Assembly: GCA_038234235.1 (NCBI GenBank)
Contig: JBBSUQ010000174.1
Coordinates: forward strand, 1-6,788
Direction: 5' to 3'
DNA: 6,788 bases
Source of the DNA: JBBSUQ01 sp038234235
GTDB taxonomy: Bacteria > Bacteroidota > Bacteroidia > Flavobacteriales_D > Crocinitomicaceae
The notes beneath the pieces are model-generated. The model was not told the DNA's origin. It searched no databases and worked only from the letters and a program-made list of their open reading frames with translations. Positions within the stretch are counted from its first letter, which is position 1; each line of letters begins with the position of its first letter. A program made the position numbers and the translations under genes. Shown here piece by piece: positions 1 through 5,323 of the stretch.

Positions 1-1273
1 AAGCGTGTTCACCAACTGCGCGCATTCCAAGAATTTTCATTTCTTTGTCGTTTGTAACAATTATTTTGAAAAAACCTTGTGTCTTACGCATGGCAACAGC
101 CCTTGCAATTGTTGAGAAATCAACTTTTACAATTTTAACTGGAATATTTTGTTCAACACATTGTTGCTCATTTAAACCAACTGCCGCAACTTCCGGATTA
201 AGAAACATTATTGTACAAACATTGTCATACGACAATTTATTTGTTTGCGAACCAAATGCTTTTTCAACAGCGTGCCTGGCTTCAATTTCACCAACATTCA
301 CAAGTGCAATTCTGCCAGAAGCATCACCAGCAACATAAATATTTGGAATATTGGTTAAGGTATCATCATCCCCAATATGCACTCCGCGTTTTGACATTTC
401 TACCTTAGCATTCTCTAACCCAATATTTTCTACATTGGGTACACGACCTACAGATAGCAATGCTTTTTCAACACGAATAATTTCATTTTCACCCTCTGGA
501 TAAGAAAGTTCATATTCAACTTCTCCGTCGACTACCTCCATTCTTACTAATTGTGCGTTGTGGTGAATTTTAACTCCTTTGCGCTCAAAATTAGATGCTA
601 CCATTCTTGAAATGTCATCATCTTCGAAAGGAAGAATTTTATCTTGACGGTCAATAATATAAACCTTTGTTTTACCGAAGTTTGAAAATATTGTAGCGTA
701 TTCACAACCAATTACCCCAGCGCCGACAATAACCATACTTTTGGGATATTCTGTTAAAGAATCAATTCCATCACTGGTAAGAATTATTTTCTCATCTACA
801 GGGATATTTGGTAAATGTCGCGGTCTGCTGCCTGTTGCAATTACTATGTTTTTACCTTCAATAATTTTGGTATAACCTTCATGTTTTATTTCGACTTGCG
901 TGTTGCTGAGCAATTTGCCATGTCCACGTTCATAATGTAAGTTTTTATTAAAAGTTTCTGTCTGTAATAATTTTATATGACAAGAATATTGAAATTTTCT
1001 TTCAAAAATGGCTTCGTCCAAAGTTTTGCGCACCTCTGCCCAAGATACTTCGTAAGGTTTTCTTCCGAGGGAAATTATGGAATCATTAACATTAGAAATT
1101 TGTGTAGAAAGTTCCCAAAGCGTTTTAGAAGACAATGCACCATTGTAAACACCAGCACCACCAACACGGTCTTTTTCAATAAGACAAACCTTCTTGCCGA
1201 AATCTATCCCCCTCATTGCTGCTGCATATCCTGCCGGACCACCACCAATAACAATTAAATCAAAAACTTCCAT
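1..1273 (-). CDS. FAD/NAD-dependent oxidoreductase, lipoamide dehydrogenase-like but without the redox disulfide (C-terminus off the window)
   Basis: The first 424 residues of a flavoprotein in the pyridine nucleotide-disulfide oxidoreductase superfamily are visible. In order: an FAD-binding Rossmann motif (VIGGGPAG, residues 8-15), a GSRP segment after an ATG motif (146-151), a second dinucleotide fold (VGAGVIGCE, 183-191) ending in an acidic residue (Asp208) that favours NAD(H) over NADP(H), and the second FAD motif (YVAGDASG, 313-320). A dimerisation domain with a 'NPEVAAVGL' stretch follows. True lipoamide dehydrogenases carry GGTCLNVGCIPSK after the first fold; here it is GGAGVYNGALSSK (38-50), so both redox cysteines are gone (Gly41, Ala46) while Lys50 is kept. 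Dithiol-disulfide catalysis on lipoamide is therefore unlikely. Relatives lacking one cysteine include SthA transhydrogenase and mycobacterial quinone-reducing LpdA, so hydride transfer to a quinone or nucleotide is an inference. About 40-50 residues, including the usual His-Glu pair, lie off the edge. The ATG at 1273 sits well below a consensus promoter. Confidence 0.9.
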   Translation of the reverse strand, partial: MEVFDLIVIGGGPAGYAAAMRGIDFGKKVCLIEKDRVGGAGVYNGALSSKTLWELSTQISNVNDSIISLGRKPYEVSWAEVRKTLDEAIFERKFQYSCHIKLLQTETFNKNLHYERGHGKLLSNTQVEIKHEGYTKIIEGKNIVIATGSRPRHLPNIPVDEKIILTSDGIDSLTEYPKSMVIVGAGVIGCEYATIFSNFGKTKVYIIDRQDKILPFEDDDISRMVASNFERKGVKIHHNAQLVRMEVVDGEVEYELSYPEGENEIIRVEKALLSVGRVPNVENIGLENAKVEMSKRGVHIGDDDTLTNIPNIYVAGDASGRIALVNVGEIEARHAVEKAFGSQTNKLSYDNVCTIMFLNPEVAAVGLNEQQCVEQNIPVKIVKVDFSTIARAVAMRKTQGFFKIIVTNDKEMKILGMRAVGEHA

Positions 1274-1289
1274 AGTTATAAATCTTGTT

Positions 1290-1319
1290 CAAATATAAAC
1301 GGTATGATTGAAGTGACAA
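1290..1319 (-). promoter_or_regulatory. Bacteroidota-type promoter for the flavoprotein gene
   Basis: On the minus strand a -33 TTG (1317-1319) is followed by a 19-nt spacer and a -7 box TATATTTG (1290-1297). This matches the Bacteroidota/Flavobacterium consensus TTG-N19-TAnnTTTG. The box ends 16 nt before the ATG at 1273, giving a short leader without a Shine-Dalgarno sequence. It implies that this gene has its own transcription start, independent of the secreted-protein gene upstream on the same strand. Confidence 0.75.
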
Positions 1320-1369
1320 GTTTTGAAGTACTTTTTTTCAAACATTGAAATGAAATTTCTCATTTAAAG

Positions 1370-2239
1370 TTAGTTTTCTATAATCTCGACTTTATTTAAA
1401 TCTACTGTAATTTGACGCGTAAGTTCATCCGTAAAATTCTGTATTGTGTATACCAGCACATTATTTTCTATTTCTTCAACCGCAGTTTCTAAAGATTTTA
1501 AACAACTTTCTAACTGGTAAAATTCATAAGAAATTAATGAATGTTCTGCATTAAAAACCAAATATAACAAACCACTTTCTTCGCCTGCACCACACATTCC
1601 ATTGTAATTACTGTTTGACCCATAACTGTAAGATAAAATTATTTTTGTTCCCCTTCCGTTGTCTTTCAAGATTTCGTAATTGTGATACCAAGATTCTAAA
1701 TCCTGCAAATCAAAAGTTTTATCTTGAATTGTAAACTGTAGAAACTCCATGTTTTTCTGCGGATACAAATCGTTGTTTTCTAATTGAACTTTCAACGTTT
1801 TACTCCCCCTTTGCCAAGTACCAACGCTAAATACCTCCCCTTTTGTCAAAACAAACTTCTCAATAAATTTAGTTTCGTTTCTCAAGGCTTCAAGACAGTC
1901 ATAAAAATTATTTTCGCAAGGTTGGTTTAAAATTCTTTTCTGCATTTCAACATCATTGGTTTGATAAAGAACAATATCATCGGAAACGATGCCGACCAAT
2001 GGAATTTTTATTTTTTTGTTGTTATATTGATACCATCCTTTAACTGAATATACGTTAGAGTTGTATTCAGATCCATTTTCTAATTCTAGATACATGGTAA
2101 AAGGATAAACATCAATTAAGCCATGGTATACTTTTTCAGTACGGCTTAAACTTATTAAGTTGGCGGGCTGCGCAATTGTTTGAAAAAGCGAAAAACTGAA
2201 TATAATAAACAATACTGATTTAATAATTGCAGATTTCAT
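1370..2239 (-). CDS. Secreted protein of unknown function
   Basis: I do not recognise a named family. The 289-residue product begins with a clear type I signal peptide: MKSAIIK, then a hydrophobic core, then a likely cleavage site after QTIA (about residue 23). The mature part starts with a pattern common in small exported Bacteroidota proteins: 'YHGLIDVYPFTMYLEL', then 'GWYQYNNKKIKIPLVGIV' and 'VLYQTN'. This suggests a short beta-rich module of the type that describes a Tyr-Gly strand, a substrate-like strand and a loop, but no catalytic motif is visible. Later cysteines (in QPCENNFYDC, GMCGAG and LESCLK) could form disulfides outside the cytoplasm. The frame is also open upstream to an ATG at 2284, but that adds a polar stretch (CDFYYFCSRKK) before the signal peptide and would start above the candidate -7 box, so 2239 is preferred. 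It is divergent from the FKBP operon. Confidence 0.75.
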   Translation of the reverse strand: MKSAIIKSVLFIIFSFSLFQTIAQPANLISLSRTEKVYHGLIDVYPFTMYLELENGSEYNSNVYSVKGWYQYNNKKIKIPLVGIVSDDIVLYQTNDVEMQKRILNQPCENNFYDCLEALRNETKFIEKFVLTKGEVFSVGTWQRGSKTLKVQLENNDLYPQKNMEFLQFTIQDKTFDLQDLESWYHNYEILKDNGRGTKIILSYSYGSNSNYNGMCGAGEESGLLYLVFNAEHSLISYEFYQLESCLKSLETAVEEIENNVLVYTIQNFTDELTRQITVDLNKVEIIEN

Positions 2240-2261
2240 ATTGAATAGTTTTTTACGGGAA

Positions 2262-2269
2262 CAAAAATA
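2262..2269 (-). promoter_or_regulatory. Candidate -7 box for the secreted-protein gene
   Basis: TATTTTTG on the minus strand fits TAnnTTTG and ends 22 nt before the ATG at 2239. No TTG lies at the expected distance upstream; the nearest, at 2282-2284, is only 12 nt away. The assignment therefore rests on the -7 box and its spacing alone. Confidence 0.4.
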
Positions 2270-2330
2270 ATAAAAATCGCACAAAATTAGTTAATCCCAT
2301 CACTTTAAGAATCTGTGAATATATTATGAG

Positions 2331-2338
2331 TATATTTG
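2331..2338 (+). promoter_or_regulatory. -7 box of the FKBP operon promoter
   Basis: TATATTTG matches the Bacteroidota -7 consensus exactly and ends 19 nt before the ATG at 2358. The -33 region is poor: there is no TTG, only TTA at 2305-2307 with a 23-nt spacer. The promoter lies back to back with that of the minus-strand secreted-protein gene inside a gap of about 118 bp. Confidence 0.55.
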
Positions 2339-2357
2339 CGCAAAAATTTAAAATTTG

Positions 2358-2957
2358 ATGGCAGAAGAGATTGCAAAAGTTAGTTACTGTGTTGGTATGA
2401 GTGTTGCTGGTAGTCTTATTCAACAAGATTTGGATAAAATTTCAACAGAAGATTTCTTACAAGGTATGAAAGATGTAATTGAGGGTAAAGATTTGAAGTA
2501 TAATCCCAATGAAGCCAATCAGCTCATACAAGAATATCTTGACACGGTAAACGAAAGTAAATTTGTGCAAAACAAAACTGAAGGAGAAGAATTTTTAGCT
2601 GAGAATGCTAAAAAAAGTGGGATCAGCCAAACCGATTCTGGTTTACAATACCAAGTTTTAGTTGAAGGAAATGGCCCAAAACCAAGTGCCGCAGATACTG
2701 TGAAAGTACATTATCACGGAACCTTAATTGATGGTTCTGTATTCGATAGTTCTGTTGAAAGAGATTCGCCAGCTAGTTTTGGTGTTACTCAAGTTATTCG
2801 TGGGTGGACAGAAGCACTACAATTAATGAATGTTGGTAGTAAATACAAATTATTTATTCCTCAAGATTTAGCTTACGGAACCAGCCCACATCCCGGAGGA
2901 CCAATTAAACCATATATGGCACTTATATTTGATGTTGAACTTTTAGAAATTATTTAA
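2358..2957 (+). CDS. FKBP-type peptidyl-prolyl cis-trans isomerase, cytoplasmic, FklB/Mip-like
   Basis: This 199-residue protein interconverts cis and trans prolyl bonds during protein folding. Residues about 8-65 form the alpha-helical FKBP_N dimerisation module (SYCVGMSVAGSLI ... DFLQGMKDVIEGK). A linker helix follows, and residues about 95-197 form the FKBP catalytic domain. Against human FKBP12 the active-site set is present: Tyr119 (Y26), Phe129-Asp130 (F36-D37), Val146-Ile147 (V55-I56), Trp150 (W59), Tyr173 (Y82), His178 (H87), Ile183 (I91) and Phe191 (F99). An active enzyme is therefore expected. The layout and length match E. coli FklB (about 206 residues). There is no signal peptide or lipobox, so it should act in the cytoplasm. 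A TTG three bases upstream is a possible start, but the ATG at 2358 is preferred. The stop lies 2 bp before the next ATG, which points to co-transcription and probable translational coupling with the lipoprotein paralogue. Confidence 0.93.
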   Translation: MAEEIAKVSYCVGMSVAGSLIQQDLDKISTEDFLQGMKDVIEGKDLKYNPNEANQLIQEYLDTVNESKFVQNKTEGEEFLAENAKKSGISQTDSGLQYQVLVEGNGPKPSAADTVKVHYHGTLIDGSVFDSSVERDSPASFGVTQVIRGWTEALQLMNVGSKYKLFIPQDLAYGTSPHPGGPIKPYMALIFDVELLEII

Positions 2958-2959
2958 TT

Positions 2960-3892
2960 ATGAAAAAACTAACAATTATATTTTCGTTGTTTCTTTTGGC
3001 CGCATGTGGTTCAAAAGAAAAAACTGTTGACGAAAAACCAGTAGAACTTAAAACTAGCAAAGACAAATTGTCTTATGCATTAGGTTCAATGAGCGCTCAA
3101 AGTTTAGTAGGAAGTAAAGATGAAAATCTTAAGAAACTAGATATGCAAGCAATTATTGATGGGTTTAGAATGAATTTAAAAGATGATGAACCGAAAGATT
3201 GTCAAGAAACTATACAAAAATTATTCGGACCAGATTTTCGTGATTTCGATACAATGTATAGAAAGACAGGTTCTGAATGTATTGGAAGATTGCAAGCGTA
3301 TTCACTTTACTCAAATCTTAAAAGAACTGCTTCTTTAGATGAGTTCGACATGGATATGATTACTGCAGGTTTTCGATATGCAATGATGGAAAAAGATACT
3401 TTGATGACTGAAAAAGAACGTACAGAAATTGTACAAAACTTTATCATGGGAATCAATGTGAAAAACGGTGACAAAATGATGGTTGATGCTAAAAACATAG
3501 CTGGAGCACAAGTATTTGACAATGGAATTGTAATGGTTACGTTAGAAGAAGGTAAAGGTGGAAGTCCATCTCCAACAGACGATGTAAAAGTTGAATATAT
3601 TTTAAAATCTGCAAATGGAGATGTAATTCAAAGTTCTTACGACATGAAAGCTCAAAGCGGTAATCCTGATCCAATGGCTTTAAGTCTTGACGGAGGAGTT
3701 ATAAAAGCATGGAGTTTTGCATTGCCAAAAATGAAAAAAGGTGGTAAATATCAAATCTACGTACCTTACGATATGGCTTATGGCGAACAAGGTGGAAAAG
3801 AATCTTTAAATTTCGTGATTGAATTGGTAGATTTTGCACCAAAAGGAAAATTTGTAACGCCACAACCGCAACAAATGCCAGGAGGTTTTTAA
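2960..3892 (+). CDS. FKBP-family lipoprotein with duplicated N-terminal module and degenerate isomerase domain
   Basis: The 310-residue product starts with a lipoprotein signal (MKKLTIIFSLFLLAAC) whose lipobox LAAC puts the lipidated Cys at residue 16, so it should be membrane-anchored outside the cytoplasm. Two tandem FKBP_N-like modules follow: residues about 37-90 (KLSYALGSMSAQSLV ... AIIDGFRMNL) and about 109-162 (AYSLYSNLKR ... MITAGFRYAMMEKD). The C-terminal domain (about 190-292) has the FKBP fold signature. It keeps Tyr213, Val247-Ile248, Trp251, Tyr274 and Phe285, but the Phe36-Asp37 pair of FKBP12 is replaced by Ile223-Gln224. The 80s loop that carries His87 and Ile91 is shortened to GEQGGKES. 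Isomerase activity is therefore probably weak or absent, and a binding or chaperone role is an inference. A Pro/Gln/Gly-rich tail (PQPQQMPGGF) ends the protein. It is the second gene of an operon with the active FKBP and is followed by a strong terminator. Confidence 0.9.
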   Translation: MKKLTIIFSLFLLAACGSKEKTVDEKPVELKTSKDKLSYALGSMSAQSLVGSKDENLKKLDMQAIIDGFRMNLKDDEPKDCQETIQKLFGPDFRDFDTMYRKTGSECIGRLQAYSLYSNLKRTASLDEFDMDMITAGFRYAMMEKDTLMTEKERTEIVQNFIMGINVKNGDKMMVDAKNIAGAQVFDNGIVMVTLEEGKGGSPSPTDDVKVEYILKSANGDVIQSSYDMKAQSGNPDPMALSLDGGVIKAWSFALPKMKKGGKYQIYVPYDMAYGEQGGKESLNFVIELVDFAPKGKFVTPQPQQMPGGF

Positions 3893-3912
3893 TAAAACAA
3901 AAGATATTTTTT

Positions 3913-3944
3913 AAAACCCTCAACTTATAATTGAGGGTTTTTTT
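3913..3944 (+). terminator. Rho-independent terminator of the FKBP operon
   Basis: An 11-bp stem (AAAACCCTCAA, 3913-3923, pairing with TTGAGGGTTTT, 3931-3941) encloses a 7-nt loop, CTTATAA. The right arm runs into a 7-T tract (3938-3944). It begins 20 nt after the stop of the FKBP lipoprotein gene. Confidence 0.93.
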
Positions 3945-3962
3945 GTGCCACGAAATATCCTT

Positions 3963-4009
3963 TAGGGACGCAACATAATTAATTCGTAGGACGCAACACA
4001 ATTAATTCG
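3963..4009 (+). repeat. Two tandem 23-24 bp units (TAGG-GACGCAACA-AATTAATTCG)
   Basis: Unit 1 (3963-3986, 24 bp) and unit 2 (3987-4009, 23 bp) both start TAGG(G)ACGCAACA and end AATTAATTCG. They differ by one lost G and one T/C change. The next TAGG, at 4010, is the first base group of the large palindrome, so the array leads directly into it. A further AATTAATTCGTAGGACGC copy lies far to the right at 4336-4353. Confidence 0.85.
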
Positions 4010-4066
4010 TAGGCCATAAACCTGTAGGGACGCGATGAATCGACGTCCCTACAGGTTTATGGCCTA
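4010..4066. repeat. 57-nt palindrome with perfect 23-bp arms
   Basis: The left arm at 4010-4032 begins TAGGCCATAAACC and ends GTAGGGACG. It is the exact reverse complement of the right arm at 4044-4066. The 11-nt centre (CGATGAATCGA) can add a 3-bp CGA/TCG extension with a TGAA loop and one bulged A. As RNA or single-stranded DNA this would be a very stable hairpin. It has no T tract, so it is not a standard terminator. It lies about 66 bp beyond the FKBP operon terminator. Confidence 0.92.
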
Positions 4067-4226
4067 TCGCGTCCGTACACTTATTAATATTCAACGCGTC
4101 AGTTTCAGTTTATAAATTTATTGCATTCCAAGGATGTGTACAATTCATCAGCAATTGCAGGTTTGGCAATATTATTAATAATGAATTAATTCAATAATTT
4201 GGATTGTGAAAATTTGGTATTTGACT

Positions 4227-4332
4227 CAGGTAATTTAGAGACGTGCGATACAGGTAATTTGTAGGGATATGAAAAAGGTAATTTGCAGGGACGCGATACG
4301 GGTAATTTGTGGACGCGAATTTGTGGACGCGA
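4227..4332 (+). repeat. Degenerate 24-bp tandem array followed by shorter units
   Basis: Three units of exactly 24 bp lie head to tail at 4227-4250, 4251-4274 and 4275-4298. All read roughly (CA)GGTAATTTG-AGGGACGCGATA. Two shortened versions follow (4299-4318, with GGTAATTTGTGGACGCGA, and 4319-4332, with ATTTGTGGACGCGA). Because 24 is a multiple of three, a minus-strand frame stays open through it and reads as an 8-residue KLPxS periodicity. That reading is a by-product of the repeat and not evidence of a protein. Confidence 0.8.
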
Positions 4333-4360
4333 CACAATTAATTCGTAGGACGCGATACGG

Positions 4361-4386
4361 TAGGGACGCACAGTAGGGACGCACAG
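4361..4386 (+). repeat. Two perfect 13-bp tandem repeats, TAGGGACGCACAG
   Basis: Identical copies occupy 4361-4373 and 4374-4386. The third TAGGGACGC, at 4387, is the start of the second palindrome. The pattern suggests local slippage or unit duplication at the palindrome edge. Confidence 0.9.
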
Positions 4387-4416
4387 TAGGGACGCGATGA
4401 ATCGACGTCCCTACTG
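4384..4416. repeat. 33-nt palindrome, second copy of the 29-nt core, overlapping the end of a lipoprotein gene
   Basis: Eleven-base arms CAGTAGGGACG (4384-4394) and CGTCCCTACTG (4406-4416) flank the same 11-nt centre, CGATGAATCGA, as the palindrome at 4010-4066. The 29 nt at 4386-4414 are identical to 4024-4052 and in the same orientation, judged by the asymmetric centre. Positions 4411-4416 are also the last sense codon (CAG) and stop (TAG) of the minus-strand lipoprotein gene, so transcripts of that gene end in this hairpin. Confidence 0.92.
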
Positions 4417-5220
4417 CAATGTATCCAAATTCATTCCTTTTGTACGAATGTAATATTTCATGTCTTTTGGATTGTAAAATGCATCTAAGACTTTATTGCC
4501 CGTTTTTTTTATTTCGGGAATAAAATCATACATGTCTGTATCGTTTGTATAATTCATCACTTTTCCTTCAAAAGAAACAATGTCTTTAACGTTTGAATAG
4601 GTTCCGCCTAAATAATCAATATAATAGGCTTTTTGTTTGCTCTCTCCAATATTATCGATAATTGGCATTTGGTATACTTCTATTGGAGTATGGTTGTAAA
4701 TAATATATACATTTCTATATATACTGTTACCTATATTATAATCCACTAATAAATCAAATTTAACGGGCGAACTCAATTGTTTAAAATCGATTTTTAATTT
4801 ACCTTTTGCGCTAGACGGCACAAGTTTAGGCGGAGAAATCATATCTAAACCACCATCGTAAAAGAAAAAATTGTTGTTGTTTCCCATAAATCCAAATTCG
4901 GCAGATTTGGCGCTATTTCCGCTGGCGATGGCTTGGTTTACGGCATATTCAAATCTATTTACTGTAATAATGGCATCTTCAAATTCATCGCCGTCAAGGT
5001 TTTGTCTGTAAATATTAATTTCAAACTTTTCTCCTTCAGGAATTGACAATGCTTTCATGACATGATCTTTCGCTCGTATCTCAAGCGGTCGGGTATCTTT
5101 AACCGTTTCTTTGCTATTCAAAATCTTATTTACATCATCATCTGGTTCGGTTTTTCCGTCGCCACAAGAACCAACTAAAAAAGCTAAAACAAGCAAAATT
5201 ATTCGAGAAAATATTTTCAT
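4411..5220 (-). CDS. Lipoprotein of unknown function
   Basis: I do not recognise a family. The product has 269 residues from the ATG at 5220, which gives a compact lipoprotein signal: MKIFSR, a hydrophobic core, and lipobox VGSC with Cys19. An ATG at 5229 would add MVL and leave almost no leader below the -7 box, so 5220 is preferred. After the Cys comes an acidic, probably disordered stretch (GDGKTEPDDD, 20-29). Residues 74-85 read NLDGDEFEDAII, which resembles the acidic loops of FG-GAP/VCBS-type or other calcium-binding repeats, but only one copy is present. The rest looks beta-rich with many aromatics (NNNNFFFYDGG, YNIGNSIYRNVYIIYNH), and residues after about 205 (YYIDYLGGTYSNVKDIV) continue in this style. 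The last codon and stop are supplied by the palindromic repeat. It is divergent from the MORN-repeat gene. Confidence 0.82.
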   Translation of the reverse strand: MKIFSRIILLVLAFLVGSCGDGKTEPDDDVNKILNSKETVKDTRPLEIRAKDHVMKALSIPEGEKFEINIYRQNLDGDEFEDAIITVNRFEYAVNQAIASGNSAKSAEFGFMGNNNNFFFYDGGLDMISPPKLVPSSAKGKLKIDFKQLSSPVKFDLLVDYNIGNSIYRNVYIIYNHTPIEVYQMPIIDNIGESKQKAYYIDYLGGTYSNVKDIVSFEGKVMNYTNDTDMYDFIPEIKKTGNKVLDAFYNPKDMKYYIRTKGMNLDTLQ

Positions 5221-5237
5221 TAAAACCATATTACTTG

Positions 5238-5245
5238 CAAATATA
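5238..5245 (-). promoter_or_regulatory. Candidate -7 box for the lipoprotein gene
   Basis: TATATTTG on the minus strand is an exact TAnnTTTG match and ends 17 nt before the ATG at 5220. No TTG lies at the standard distance; the closest is TTTA-like sequence about 21 nt upstream. The box supports 5220 over 5229 as the start. Confidence 0.5.
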
Positions 5246-5278
5246 AGTGATAATGAGCATAATTTGTAAAAACTAAAC

Positions 5279-5307
5279 TTGTATATGGTATTGTTTTTGT
5301 AAATTCA
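5279..5307 (+). promoter_or_regulatory. Possible promoter for the MORN-repeat gene
   Basis: TTG (5279-5281), an 18-nt spacer and TAAATTCA (5300-5307) form an imperfect match to TTG-N19-TAnnTTTG; the last two bases of the -7 box deviate. The box ends 16 nt before the ATG at 5324, the same spacing as for other genes here. Confidence 0.35.
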
Positions 5308-5323
5308 ATGCAAAATTTAAAAT

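Larger units (their letters stand above)
3945..4416. repeat. Gene-free cluster of GGACGC-containing direct and inverted repeats
   Basis: This stretch holds no credible gene. GGACGC occurs ten times on the plus strand (first bases at 3966, 3989, 4028, 4289, 4311, 4325, 4348, 4364, 4377 and 4390) and once inverted (4069-4074); I noticed none in the flanking genes. The copies sit in tandem units of 13, about 20 and 23-24 bp and in two palindromes, listed separately. Between 4081 and 4226 there is only A/T-rich sequence with a 10-bp palindrome (GAATTAATTC, 4183-4192). No transposase or terminal repeats typical of an insertion sequence are visible. It resembles the short dispersed palindromic repeats of other bacterial genomes, but whether it is dispersed here cannot be seen from one window. 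Confidence 0.85.

Noticed and set aside
45..1258. Plus-strand ORFs at 45-338, 211-408 and 977-1258
   Set aside because: They are antisense to the flavoprotein gene, whose motifs fix the minus-strand frame, and their translations show no motif.
1348..1365. Terminator hairpin for the secreted-protein gene
   Set aside because: The stem AAATGA/TCATTT has only 6 A/T-rich pairs, and the minus strand has no T tract after it.
3307..3522. 71-residue minus-strand ORF
   Set aside because: Antisense to the FKBP lipoprotein gene, with no promoter or signal of its own.
3699..4001. 100-residue minus-strand ORF
   Set aside because: It runs from the repeat cluster through the terminator into the antisense of the FKBP lipoprotein gene; its composition is that of translated repeat and antisense DNA.
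4186..4371. 61-residue minus-strand ORF with KLPxS repeats
   Set aside because: The periodicity comes from the 24-bp DNA repeat. There is no promoter or plausible start, and the repeat units change length outside the three perfect ones.
3963..4416. CRISPR array
   Set aside because: Repeats are short, uneven and directly abutting or nested, without unique spacers of constant length, and no cas gene is present.
3945..4416. Insertion sequence or complete MITE
   Set aside because: No transposase, no single pair of terminal inverted repeats and no target-site duplication could be identified.
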